From: Hymenopus coronatus
Taxonomy: Eukaryota; Arthropoda; Insecta; Mantodea; Hymenopodidae
Length of the DNA stretch: 64,000 nt
Assembly (NCBI GenBank): GCA_030762935.1
Contig: CM060883.1
Span: forward strand, 99,882,501 to 99,946,500
Direction of reading: 5' to 3'
The position numbers and the translations under genes were made by a program. Below are positions 25,415 to 37,998 of the stretch, in pieces; position 1 is the first letter of the stretch; every line of letters begins with the position of its first letter. Below the pieces are notes generated by a model. That model made no database searches, was not told the origin of the DNA, and saw only the letters and a list, made by a program, of their open reading frames with translations.

Positions 25415-26375
25415 TTGTGTTTTTGTTCTTTTTTTTTGTTTTTTTTTGTTTTTTTTTTGTTTTTTTGTTAAATGGACTATTTCTTAGATATTCCTTGTTA
25501 TTTGTTTCGATTCAAAATACTTATTAAACTTTTCTTAACTAATTGTAAACTCCTGGCCCTGCATAGAAACGGATTTCAACCACATGGCAACCAGCTTTTA
25601 TAAGATTTGACTATCGTTTTACCCTATTGTATTCCCTTACTTTCCTTCTACTTAGAAGGAAGCAAGTAATTTAGACAAGTTCTGTCTTTTATCTCGATTA
25701 TCATAAAGTAGATAGAAGAAAGTGTTTTTTTTAACAATAATGTGTTACGGTGATGTAGAGAAAGTCATGTGAATGGAACACATTAGATTTTATAAAGCTG
25801 AAACTAATAACAAGGAATATCTCAAAAACGGTCAATCTCAGGCAAAAAATGTATAAAACCTAAATTATGTGTTTAAACGAGCTCTACATTTTTTGTGGTA
25901 AGTTTTTGTCGATAGCTTACGGTTTATCAGTTATATAAAATTCAACAAATTTAATCCAGAATAAATATATCTTCAGAAGTTATTCTCAGAAAATTGAAGA
26001 TATACGTTTTATTTGCCATGTAAATATCTTTAGATATAAGAGATTTTAATGATAATTGTTAGAGCCATTTTTGAGAAAATCAACATTTTCGAATGTTTCT
26101 CCTTGTAAAGGGTAGATTTTCTAGAAAATCTATGTGTCATATCCTTTGAAGATACCAAACTTAAATTCCAAGTTTGGTATTTAACAGTCTTTTCGTTTTT
26201 GAGCTATTCTGTCCACACATACACACACGGACCTTTTTCCATTTTTTTATTTAGGGGGGACTCAAAACATGTATTTCCGATGAAATCTCAGTATTGAACT
26301 TTTGGGTACAATACAATACCTTCTCTATGCATTATGCACATAATAAGTGTAGAAAAAGTAAAAATACATATCAAG
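24585..26375. repeat. Rearranged cluster of repeat 'A' in both orientations (copy 3)
   Basis: Contains plus-oriented pieces at 24585-24690 and 24880-25790, and minus-oriented pieces at 24735-24870 and 25795-26375. The last two form a large imperfect inverted pair meeting near 25792. An (AT)n tract at 25361-25408 and T/G-rich simple sequence at 25420-25470 sit inside the plus copy. Confidence 0.7.
25361..25408. repeat. (AT)n microsatellite
   Basis: About 24 AT dinucleotides in a row, inside repeat 'A'. Confidence 0.95.
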
Positions 26376-27107
26376 TTTTCAATTATTCTGGTCATTAAAT
26401 ATGCTTTGTTCATATAATATTTGCAAGATAACGTGATCTACATACAGTTTCCCCTATTAAGCTTGTCCTTCCCAATACTAAAGGAATAGTGCATACAATT
26501 ATAGTTTTGAAGCAAAGTTCACGATTTCAGAGCGTAAAAAGTTTAAGATAATTTCCTTGTTAAAATTCGTCTACTAATGCCATCCTTTGTTTATTTTTTA
26601 TTATTGTGTTAACATAATACAATTAAAGTCGAGCAACAACATAAACTAACAAAATCAGTTTTAAAGTTTACAGCGTAGAATTTCGGAATAAATTTAATTA
26701 TTTGCTTCCTGTCTCTCTATCTCTTACTGTGAACACCAAACACCACCTACCGCATGCCAATAAAACCCGTAATATGTTGTAAGCCATATCTCATGTTTCA
26801 TTTCCACATATCTACAGCGTTTAGTGAATATTTGAAGAGAAAAAGGTAATTGTCACCAGTTTGATATTTAGGCTGTTTAGTCGTAAAAAGTGAAAGATTA
26901 TATTTCTTGTTTCTAAGATGAGGTGAATTATTATAGATGCGATCTGGTTTCAATTGTAGGTGTGATCAAATTTATCAAAACGTGAATTTTATCTGAAAAT
27001 GCATGCTCGAACGAACGGCCAAGGTACTGAATAGCTGTGACTTCACTATCAATGACGTCACGCACCAGGCCAGTCGAGAGCAAAGCAAGCGAGAATGATG
27101 TGGGAAG
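26376..27107. other. Intergenic, no feature seen
   Basis: AT-rich sequence between the repeat 'A' cluster and the long inverted repeat. Confidence 0.5.
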
Positions 27108-28559
27108 AGCATGGAGGGTATGAGAATAACATTTGTCAAACTATGCCACCATGTTCCTTTGCTGTTCAGATGTAATGGCGGCCGCACGTCCAACTCACAG
27201 AGCTCACCTCAGCAATCATTGTAAACTAGTGGGCAAATATTATTATAAATGCGATTTCAGTGCATCTGTAGAAATTGAGCTGGTATTATGTTTCGATTAA
27301 GTAGTGTAGCAGAAGTAAGAATGACTCCAGTGTTGAGTCCTCTACTTACAAACGTAACCTTAATTAACAAAGACACGTATATCTGATTAGGAGAGCTAAA
27401 GTCGTTGAAACATGACACTAGTAAACAACAAAGGAGTGAGAAAATGGATCGAATCTCTTTCAGCACTAACTTTTCTTCTCTTTAACGGAACTGCGTTATT
27501 TATGTAACTGGTGCCAATCATTCCTCTCAAAATTAATAATACCACATTCAACGGCATCTGTATAAATCTCGAATTTTATTACTACGTTAAAGAAATACTT
27601 CGATCATGCATTGTTAATGTTTACATTAACCCACAGTGGATCTAAGCAAACATTATATCTTCATGTTAAAAGTCTCGCTCGACAAGAAGGAAATTAAAAT
27701 GTTTCAGGCACAAGACACGAAAATAATTATTTTATAAATTTTGAGTCAGCTCAGCACGAATATACATACCTTACGAAATTAACTATGCAGTTAAGCAACA
27801 CGAATACAATACTACGTAAGAATAGGACTCAGAGTATTCAAGGCACATAACATAGACAAGAAATTAATAACATAAAAGACGTCATTAATGGTTACAAAAG
27901 CATTCCTAAAAGGTCCGGCTCCAGCGAATAAAGTATTAAATTGTATAATAAACGGATCACAACGGAGTTGTAATTAGCTGAATGTCTAGAGTACCACCTT
28001 TAACTTGATTCTCCATTCCTGATAATAACAATCTCGAAGTATTAAGTAGATTGTTATTGTTCAATGTGAGAAAATAAGTATGCGGGACACAAGATTCGAA
28101 GCCGCGACAGACTGCGCTGTTGATTTCAACGTATATCTACGTGACCTCGCCTATTCTTCAGCTGGGAACGGTGCTCTCTATTCATTTGATAGTATGAAGC
28201 AATCTGTCCCTTACTGGACAACATATTTCATTGCAAAGTGGCAAGTTCGTAGCATCCTGAGAAATGGTTTAGATATTTTGCTTTTGTTTCTAGATATTTC
28301 TTTAGATTTATTTAGGGGATGAAAACAGAAGTTATCTTTAGCAATATGAGTATCGCAATGTTCAGTGTGAGGTATAAGTTTTATTGGTTCCGTTTCTTAA
28401 TGACAAACAAATTGATGAAAATAATCAAAACGATATAATAGTTATTATATATTCCATTAATAGGCATTTGAAAATATTGTAACGCTCATTGTTATAATTT
28501 TATCGTTATCATTGACATCATTATTTTTATTTATTATTATTGTTAGTGTTGTTATGATC

Positions 28560-28700
28560 ATTATTACTATCATCAATTTTATAATAATAATAAAAATAAT
28601 AATTATATTATTTTCATCATCATAATCATCATCACTATTATTAGTAACATTATTAATACTGTTATTATTATATTTATAATTCCGATTATCATCATTATTA

Positions 28701-28750
<50 letters not shown>

Positions 28751-29190
28751 GTTGTTGTTGTTGTTGTTGTTGTTACACGTACATTTAATAATAGTAAAGG
28801 TAATAATAATAATAATAATTACAATTACTTATTAATTTCTAATGTGCTGAGTGGCATTAAACCTCCACATTGCAACTTTTTTGTTTTTATTTTGTTTATT
28901 TTTTCAGAAACCTTACTCAAAATGCAAATAAAACAGCTAGAATGAACAGCAAATTTTAGTACAATTCTGTAATATATTAAAATGAGTAACAAAATGGGAT
29001 CCCAGACCTAAAATGCCCCTTAATTTGACATTTTGAATTCCTTGTTTTTTAAATTGTTTCCGATAGTATTAATTTAGATATTAAGGTGAAAACAATTATA
29101 CCAATAATAATTATTGTAATTATAATTAACACGTTGTTGTAATTTTTATTGTTATTAACATTATTAATTATTGTTATTGTAATTATCATA
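28560..29190. repeat. ATT/GTT-rich simple sequence
   Basis: Degenerate (ATT)n with a pure run near 28700-28750 turning into (GTT)n to about 28775, then more A/T trinucleotide-like sequence. Lies in the spacer of the foldback. Confidence 0.85.
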
Positions 29191-29332
29191 GTCATAGAAG
29201 ATTACAGATTGGCTCTCCGTTTGACACAGATGCCACCAGGTTCTGTCATATTCTTGGTCGTCACTTTAAACTTTCCCATACCAGCATGACATGATTCGAT
29301 AGAGCTGCAACTGATCTTTCTTGTTGATTTTC

Positions 29333-30314
29333 TTATTCTTGAACCATTATGCCCCATATATTCCCTATCACATTTAAATCTGGTGATTTAACTGGCCAAG
29401 GAATTGTTAAAACTTCCGGGGGTTCATTTAGCCACTCTCTGGTGATATTTGAGGTGTGGACGCTGCTGTTATCGTGCACCATATGTATTTGAGGCATGTC
29501 TTCGGCAGAATACACTGCTCGAACAGTGGGCAGGATACAGTCTTCGAGTATGGTGGTGTATTCTTCTGAGTCCATTCTGATAGATGTCTGCACCAATTCC
29601 CCAACACCAGCAGCTGACTTCCAACCCCAGAATGCTACAGTGATTCTCCCACTTCTCTTAGTAGCAATTACATGCTCGGGACTGTAGCGAGCGTCAACCG
29701 CCCGTCAACATCGGAACAGAACACTTTCTCGTCCGTCCAAATAATGTTCTTCCAAAATTCACATGACATTGGGTGGTATAGAAGCTCGCTCTGTCTTCTC
29801 GATGGATATGCATTAGGGTTAGTTTCTTAGCTGCCCTTCGATGATGAACTCCACTTTTATGCAGGCCTCTTCGCACAGTAGTTGCTGCAACGGGAAGTCC
29901 TAATTGACGACCGATTGCAGCTGCTGACCAGAAAGGATTGCTTATGTTAGCTTGCTTTATGGCTAGACCCTGCTCGTCAGTTGTTTTTCTTGGATGGCCA
30001 CTTTTTGGATGACATCTCAGCCCATCTTCATCCTCTTCTTGAAAGCGCTGTATCCAAAGTCTGACATAGTCTTCACCTCTGCCAATTGCAATAGAAATTT
30101 CAGAAATGGGACGACCAGTTTCCCACATCCCAACAATCCTGCCTCTGGTTACGTCTGTGGTGTATTTTGGCATTTTACTACTTTTAGCTGCAGATAAGAA
30201 TACTTCAATTGTTTGTTCCTTTAAACGACCCTTGTGTGCGCCTTGTGTTGTAGGCGAAGACAAATGCTTTATGTTGCTATACAGCCCAAAGACTATTCGC
30301 GTTACCAGATACAT
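29333..30314 (-). pseudogene. Tc1-like transposase pseudogene
   Basis: The N-terminal part (frame 30314-29694) has the paired-type helix-turn-helix: MPKYTTDVTRGRIVGMWETG, then RPISEISIAIG, followed by ATTVRRGLHKSGVHHRRAAK. After a frameshift near 29760 the catalytic region continues in another frame with WTDEKVFCSDVDGR, carrying the first catalytic Asp. A third frame (29596-29333) has MVHDNSSVHTS with the second Asp and PWPVKSPDLNVIGNIWG. There the third acidic residue, normally Glu, is Gly. Two frameshifts plus the lost catalytic residue make it inactive. Confidence 0.85.
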
Positions 30315-31162
30315 GCATGTTATCTATTGATATCCACCCGTATGCCTGCGTCAAATGCACCTTGCTCTGTCCACTATATTAGCCCTTTGGGGAAATGGGA
30401 AAATCACTCCCTCGGAAAAATGTTAACATCAAATGCATATTATGCAACTGTATCTAAAGGTTTAATTTTAGAGATCAAATAGGTCTGTTCTGGTTAGTAA
30501 ATTTAGAATAAATTATAATTGTTTAATTAGAAGCGAAGAATATAAACTGTTTTTCTTTCCTGTATCACAAGTCACTCTGTTCGCCAGTTTTATCTATTCT
30601 GTTTTTACAGCCAAGCCAATCTTCACTCATATCACTGATATAACTATTTTAATAACTACTAACGGCAGTCGTAAGTCATCGCTGATTTTATAAACAGCAG
30701 CGAAAATTCATTCTTACTTTCAGACGATCCTTAAAGTTTAAGCCAGCCTAAATATTAACAACGACAGAACTACCATTTGTTACCTCGTTGGGTAATAATC
30801 GTGATTTATCACTCTCACTTGCAAATCACGGTTTCGAGATTAATATAAGCTCGTATTTTTCCGACGTAATTTACAATTTGATATAATAATACCAACGATT
30901 TTGCTTTTATAATTGTTTAACAATAGGAATGACTGACTAGGTGTCCTCGAAAAATATAAATTGAGGCCTGATGGAAACCCGAAAGAAGACAAAGTTACGG
31001 ATTCGTTGCCAACAAGATTGCATTTTGATATAGTTTGCAAGGAATCAGAGGGTTTTGTTATTAAATGCTATTATTAAGCTTTAATAGATAGTGCGTATAC
31101 CATTTTAAGTTTATAACATCAATAGTGCACCACCATGTATTGAGTATTCAATTCTCCGTCAG
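30315..31162. other. Spacer of the foldback, no gene seen
   Basis: Short chance frames only. Confidence 0.5.
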
Positions 31163-32697
31163 GTATGTATGAGCATGACAATATTTTGAAATGCCTATTA
31201 ACGGAATATTTAATAACTGTTATATCGTCTTTATTTCATCACTTTGTGTGTCATAAAGAAACGAAACTAAAAAAGCTTATACCTCACACTGAACACTGCG
31301 ATACTCATATTACTATAGAGAATAAACCTATAACATTATGATATAAAATAATAGATAAAATTGCAATAAAAATAAATGTAGATCCTTTATTAATTTTTTT
31401 CCAATTAAAAGTTTAAATTCTTCAGGGAGTTTATTAATAATTAAATTAAATTCCATACGTAGCTATACGTTGAATTCAATAGCGCCATCTGTCACGGGTT
31501 TGGATCTTGTGTCCCGCATGTTTATTTTCTGATATTGAACAATAACAACCTACTTAACAATTCGAGATTGTTATCAGGAATGAAGAATGTGGTTAAAGGC
31601 GCTATTCTAGACATTCAGCTAATTACAACTCCTCTGTGCTCTGTTTAATATACCATTTAATTCGCTGGAGCCGGACCTTTAAGGAATGCCTTTGTAACCA
31701 TTAATGACGTCTTTTATGTTATTAGTTTCTTGTCTATGTTATGTACTCTGAATAATATGAGTTCTATTCTCACATAGTATTGTATTTGCATTGTTTAACT
31801 GCATAGTTAATTATATAAGGTATGTATTCATGCTGAGCTCACTCAAAATTTATAAAATAATGATTTTCGTGTCTTGTGCCTGAAATATTTTAATTTCCCT
31901 CTTGTCGAGCAAGACTTTCTAACATGAAGATATAATGTTTCCTTAGATCCACTGTGGATTAATGTAAACATTAACAATGCATGACCGAAGTAGTTCTTTA
32001 ACGTGGTAATAAAATTCGAGATTTATACAGAAGCCGTTGAATGTGGATATTTATAGCAAATATTATTAATTTTGGGAGAAATGATGGCGTATTTTCCTGT
32101 TTTATTTCCAGTATTTGCAATTAATATTTTATAAAACATTCAGTTTTAAAATTTCAATGGTATTACAGCATTTGTATGTAAGAGGATGGCAATATTACAA
32201 CGCTGTGCGAAGTAAAGTGTCTTGTAATTTGCGACTGTAAAGTTTTATTTCTCTTATTAGAAAGGGGTTCCATTAAATTGTAAAATGTTATATTTTGCAT
32301 ACGTTACATAAATAACGCAGTTCCGCTAAACAAAAAAAAAGTTAGTACTGAAAAAGATTCGATCCATTTTCTCACTCCTTTGTTGTTTGCTAGTGTCGTG
32401 TTTCAACGACTTCAGCTCTCCTAATCAGATACACGTGTTCTTACTAATTAAGGTTACGTTTGTAAGTAGAGTACTGGAGTCATTCTTACTTCCGCTTCGC
32501 TACTTAACCGAAACACAATACCTGCTCAATTTCTACAGATGCACTGAAATCGCATTTATAATATTTTCCCCATTGGTTTACTATGATTGCTGAGGTGGGC
32601 TCTGTGAGTTGGGCGTGTGGCCGCCATTACGTCTGAACAGCAAAGGGCATGGTGGCATAATATGACAAATATTATTCTCATACCCTCTATGCCAGAA

Positions 32698-33489
32698 CGA
32701 TTTTTGCGCGTTCCTAACCGAACATGGGTTTTTACTTTTGTGAAAAGTATTTTGTCGTCAACTGCCACATGGTTTAAAGTGCCTGTCATCTGCTGGTGGT
32801 TTGCGGTACTTTGTGATGACACCTAGCGACAAGTCTTCCCGAAAAGGAAACACTATCTTTTGAAATAATTGATAGAGCATGCAGTGGCGGACGCAATGCT
32901 AGTTACATCCCTCATCAACCCGCGATACAAATGGATCCGACTGTACATTTCCGTCTGTGGCGAATTCTCCCATATACCGCATACACTGCCGGTGTACTAA
33001 ACTCGAGAGGGTTGAAAACGACGATTAATGAACATGTAAAATAATCAGAATGTTTTGTATGTCACTTCAACTAAATACGAAATGATCGCAGGTTTGTGAG
33101 GTTAAATGTGCCTCTTTTTTGCGCGTACAGCCACACCACCGCTAGTTAAAACGATAACCAGACTCCCAACATTCACCGCTAGCTACGCAAGACCAGCAAT
33201 GGTGAGGCGCGCATCTACTCCATCGCAAGTTGAAGCGATAGCCACGCACTCCTACTTCTCCGTTAGAGAACCGAGGAGAAAGGAAGCTTAGATGCCAGCC
33301 GTTAGCTGTCGAAATGCACCGCTAAATGTTGCGATTGACAATAGCTTTTAGTCTGAATTAGTGTTGTTTTGCTTGTAAGTTTTTGTGAAAATGACCGATG
33401 TAAGTGTCACTGAAGCTAGTGGTCTGACAATGTGTAGTAAAACATGTGTTAAAGACTAGATTTTGGAATTTTTAAATTTATGAAAATCT
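32698..33489. other. Intergenic, no gene recognised
   Basis: Open frame at 33106-33291 has no recognisable motif. The first 60 bp resemble 23754-23835 in reverse. Confidence 0.5.
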
Positions 33490-35640
33490 TAAAATAAAAA
33501 ACAACGGCAGGCCCACTCCCAAACTACCAGGTCTGATTGTAAAATGTCAAGACAGAAAACGAGAGTATAACAGACATTTCTGTATTAGCAATTATTCTAG
33601 GTAAGAATGGTTAACTGGTTGCCCCAAATAATACAAAATCTATTGTTGGCAGTCTTCTTTTTAGTAATGATAAAAACAGTACCACGTGGTCTCAAGAAGT
33701 ATTCGATAATATAGTTTCTCTAACAGGTTCAATAAGTAAGATTGAAAAATCAAAACCCCACATATTTTGTATATTCACTCTTTGTAATGTTGGCAATGCG
33801 CGAGTAGACCTGCAGCTAAATGCTCAGAAATCATTACAAATTTCAAGGATAATGAAATGGTAAAAAAGAACAGAGAAATGTTGAATAGAATCATTGATGT
33901 TGTTTGTCACTTAAGGAAGCAGGAATTAGCTTTTAGAGGACACGACGTGTTACAAAGTTCCTTTAATACAGGTAATTACGTACAAACATTGGATTTGTTC
34001 AGTGCGTATGATCTACTTTAAAATGATCATTTAAAAAATGCTGCAGTTTTCCGGGGCACTTTGTCATCCGTTCAGAATGATTTAATCGAAGCTGTTAGGA
34101 GAAATTTTGGTTAATTGTATAACAAAAGAACCTGCATCCGCTAGTTTTTTGGCTATTCCTCTGGACATGTGCTCAGACATAGTGAACAAATCCCAACTCT
34201 CTACCATTTTCGCTATGTGGACAAATCAGGGGAAGTTGATGGGCTGCAGATCTGCTGATCCACTTTACAACCAATATTTACAACAGCTAAAGAATTTAAT
34301 ATTTGTAAGAAACTTGTCGCTCAGACATATGATGGTGCGGCCATAATGTCTGGTCAATTAGGTGGTCTGCAATCCAAAGTAAAAGTGCCATTTCCACAGG
34401 GGCATTATTTGTTCACTGTTACTGTCATATCCTGAATTTGGTTCTGCAACAGGCAGCTATGTGTGTTGATAAGTGCAGAATTATTTTTCAAACTCTAGCA
34501 GAACTCTCTAATTTCTTTTCTCATGCCACTAAAAGAACGGAAACGTTGCGTGCTTTTATGAATAAAAAGCTATCAGGAGTAGCTCCAACACGCTGGAACT
34601 TCAATTCACGCCTTGTCATCACTATACAAGAGCAATGAGATAACCTGATTTTATTCATCGAATTCATGGCAGAACCAGAAAACAATGTTTATTGGGGAAC
34701 TGATACATGTTAAAGCACAAGGTTTTCTTTATTTTTTGACGGTTAGATACTCTCTTCCTCCTCAAAACGTTTTCGGCAAATTTGCTCATACTAACATTTT
34801 CTTCAACATATTACAAGATAGCCCGCCTGGGTAGTGTGGTGGCAGCGTGTCTGCTTCACATTCAAGGTCGTGAGTTCGAATCTCACTTAGTGTGAGTTGC
34901 CCGGATGAGGTTTTTTTCGGGGTTTTCCCTTATCCTGAGAAGACGAGTGTTGAATAACTGTAAGCTCCATGGACCCCGAGTTCATTTGAGCCAATTTCAT
35001 TCATCGTCCGATATGATCAACCAGGTTAAAGGACGTTAAGCTACAAAAAATGGATATTGCATATTGGCATTCAAACGTATTCCGGGCTAAAAATACTGGC
35101 GAAGCATTTCTACTGAAATGATAAATGAACAAGCACAGAAGAAAAGGAAGAACAATGAACCAAGTGAAATTACTGAAGTTATGTTCAGAAGGATATTCTA
35201 CGAAATTTTAGATAATGTGCTCTATCAAATACAGAATAGGTTTTCCGGCTACGAAAGTTTTCATTTCTTTGCTCTCCTTGATTCCTCAAAATTCAAGATT
35301 ACAGAATGTCTTTTCCTGATCACTGTTGCTCAAAATTGTTCGACACTGATCAAATTTTGATTCGGTACGTCGGAAAAAGTCAATTGGTGAAATAGTGAAA
35401 ATTATGAATGAAAGAGATCTGGTGTGGATGCCTGAAGTTTACAAATTAGCTTGTCCAAACCTAACTGTACCAGCAACTACAGCTTCCGTTGAACGGTCAT
35501 TTTCCACTTCAAATCGAGTAAAATCTCACTGTAGGTCTACAATGGGCCAAAAAAGATGTCCATACTTTGTACGCTTCGGAAGGATATTCATGAAAATCTC
35601 CGAAGAAATCTCGTCGATTAGAGCTAACAGTCCAGTAAAC
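33490..35640 (+). pseudogene. hAT-superfamily transposase pseudogene (TTF/ZMYM1-like)
   Basis: Translated in shifting frames: a TTF-type zinc finger start (GRPTPKLPGLIVKCQDRKRE, YNRHFCISNYS, EWLTGCPK), the region REMLNRIIDVVCHLRKQELA then FRGHD, a segment LSTIFAMWTNQG, and SGVAPTRWNFNSR. The end (34817-35045 intervening) has the dimerisation motif LTVPATTASVERSFSTSNRV then KSHCRSTMGQKR. The order matches hAT proteins related to ZMYM1. Stops, frameshifts and a SINE insertion make it non-functional. Confidence 0.8.
34817..35045 (+). mobile_element. tRNA-derived SINE inserted in the hAT pseudogene
   Basis: Starts GCCCGCCTGGGTAG like a tRNA 5' end and has a polymerase III B box GTTCGAATC at 34874-34882. 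It continues into a body with GGTTTTTTTCGGGGTTTTCC and ends in a short A-rich tail (ACAAAAAA). Phrases of this body are common in arthropod SINEs. A target duplication is not clear, perhaps ACAAGA-like. Confidence 0.75.
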
Positions 35641-35721
35641 TGGCAAGTACTACTACTAAAATTAACAATAATTTACGAATACAGGTGTCCCTCGCATTAC
35701 GCAAGTAATTGGTTCTCATGA

Positions 35722-36353
35722 AATATCACATAACACTAAAATCCCGTAAAGAGAATGTGATAGTGATATGGGCTATTTCAAGGTAAATATAAAAAAAATG
35801 AATTTTAAACAGATGCATCTATTTATGTCATTTATATAGTATTAAAATCATTTTTTTTTTAATTGCTCTAAGCGAAAACGCATCAGGTGAGATCGTGTAT
35901 AACGAGGGATGACTACATTTTATAGACTAAGAAAAACGATGACAAAGGGAGCGGTGTACCTAAAGTACTGACCACGAATCGCCACTGATTTCCGGCTTCC
36001 CCTCTGCCTCCCTGTGCCGCCGCAATGTAAATTTACGCGCAAATTCGTTTTAGGTAAAACGTTGTACTGTGCATTATGTTAAGCATGTTGCCTTAATCAA
36101 TAATCGTGTCCATAAACGTCAACAGAACTAGGTTGCCGCTGTCTCCACCGAACACAAGACATACCGGTACATTATATTTCCCTTCTCTCTCCCGCTGCCA
36201 ATGTGAATTTCTTCGCAACTTTAAATTAGGTAAACAATTATTATGATGTGTTATATTAAGTATGTTGTTTAAATAGAACATCATATCCATTATCGTTGTT
36301 ACAGCTATGCCACCGTCGCCGTCATGTTCTATCATTGCACATATACCTATCGC
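35722..36353. other. Intergenic, no gene seen
   Basis: Contains a weak internal duplication: GTAAAACGTTGTACTGTGCAT... near 36055 and GTAAACAATTATTATGATGTG... near 36230 head similar stretches of roughly 180 bp. Confidence 0.4.
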
Positions 36354-36714
36354 ATACATACATACATACATACATACATACATACATACATACATACATA
36401 CATACATACATACATACATACATACATACATACATACATACATACATACATACATACATACATACATACATACATACATACATACATACATACATACATA
36501 CATACATACATACATACATACATACATACATACATACATACATACATACATACATACACACACACATACATACATACATACATACATACATACATACATA
36601 CATACATACATACATACATACATACATACATACATTCATACATACATACTCACATACACACATACACACATACACACACATACATACATACATACATACA
36701 TACATACATACACA

Positions 36715-36751
<37 letters not shown>
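36354..36751 (+). repeat. Long (TACA)n tract grading into (CA)n
   Basis: About 280 bp of almost pure TACA tetranucleotide, then mixed CATA/CACA and a (CA)n run to 36751. Open frames of Tyr-Ile-His-Thr or Cys-Met-Tyr-Val repeats on both strands are artefacts of the tract. Confidence 0.98.
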
Positions 36752-36753
<2 letters not shown>

Positions 36754-36870
36754 GGTGTCTCAGAATTCAACCGCAAACATTGGCAGGATTGCAGAGGGGT
36801 CCAGGATAAACTTTTTGAGATAGGGAACGTATGGGCTTTAAATTCTTTGCTACAACTTAACATGTATTAA
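36752..36870 (+). repeat. Repeat fragment adjoining the (CA)n tract
   Basis: AGGTGTCTCAGAATTCAACC... through GGCAGGATTGCAGAGG is matched in inverse orientation at 63395-63490, where it again abuts a (TG)n run. It is a small transposon end that carries its microsatellite with it. Confidence 0.6.
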
Positions 36871-37024
36871 GGATTAGCACGCCACTGATCAAACTTCAGT
36901 GAACTGTGACCTAAACACCCATTTTGAAAGAGCATAGAAATAGTAGCGTTATTTGACATTATGTTTAGCGTGTGGGCATCAGGTTAAGATGAGATGGTTG
37001 AAGGTCCAAGCCTCCAAATGTGCC

Positions 37025-37998
37025 CACATGTACAATGTACATAGGGATAGAGAAGTCATTGTAAGGCACCCAACAATTCCATGTCGAGATTTCACCGCAA
37101 ATATATTTTTGGGGTCTCCTGAGTCCGAAAACAAGCATTTTTACTTTCTCTACACGTACTGTGTAGTGTATATAGAAGGTATTGTGATGATGCACCCAAA
37201 AATTCGATATCGAGATTTCACCGGATGTACATGTTTTGGGTCCCCCTGAATCCAAATAAAGCATTTCTGGAAAAGGTCCATGTGTGTGTGTGCGTGTGTG
37301 TGTGTGTCTGTGGACAGCATAGCTCAAAAACGAAAAGACCGTTAAATACCAAACTTGGTATTTAAGTTTGGTATCTTACAGGATGCGACACGAAGATTTT
37401 CCAGAAAATCCCCCACCCCAAACTACCCTTTACATGGAACTTTTTTGGAAAATTTTGATTTTCTCAAAAATGGCTCTAATGATTTTGATTAAAATATCGT
37501 ATATTAAAGATATTTACCTCACAATAAAATGTATATTTTGAATTTTTTGGGAATAGCCTCTGAAGACTACTTTATTCTGGATCAATTTTAATGAATTTTG
37601 CATAACTGCTAAGCCGTAATAGATAGACAAAAACTTAGCACACAAAAAATGTACAGCTCATTAAGACACACAATTTATGTTATATACATTTTTATATACA
37701 TTTGATCGTTTTTTAAATATTACTTGTTTTTGGTCTCAGCTTTAAAAAAAAGCATACTTTTCTCATACAGGAATGCGTCAACTGCTGCCCATACAAACAA
37801 AGGAACTTCAGTCACATAGCAATCAGCATTTGACTATTACTCTAACCTATGGTACTCCCTTATTACTTAAAAGGAAGCAAGTAATAATACAATTTTTGCT
37901 AATTTTTTTCTCGATTAGCATGAAGTAAATAGAAGCATAAGCTGTTTAACAATAATGGGTTGCAGAGCTGTAGAAAAATTCATATGAATGTAACACAT
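37025..37998 (+). repeat. Repeat 'A', copy 4, with duplicated 5' end
   Basis: Full-length plus copy starting at about 37135, preceded by an extra tandem copy of its first 110 bp (37025-37135; both contain the phrase CGAGATTTCACCG). Contains a (TG)n run inside and ends GTAACACATCAGATTTTT. Confidence 0.75.

Larger units (their letters stand above)
27108..32697. mobile_element. 5.6-kb foldback structure: long imperfect inverted repeats
   Basis: Arms at about 27108-28493 and 31163-32697 are inverted copies with indels. Matched landmarks include GAGGGTATGAGAATAA against its complement near 32675-32690; TCAGTGCATCTGTAGAAATTG (27259) against CAATTTCTACAGATGCACTG; and CACAAGATTCGAAG... near 28087 against GATCTTGTGTCCCGCATG near 31503. 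The spacer holds (ATT)n-rich sequence and a dead Tc1-like transposase in minus orientation. The arms are far longer than normal Tc1 ends, so the transposase may be a passenger. Confidence 0.65.

Noticed and set aside
36093..36870. Long open frames of Tyr-Ile-His-Thr and Cys-Met-Tyr-Val repeats
   Set aside because: They are translations of a tetranucleotide microsatellite in several frames on both strands.
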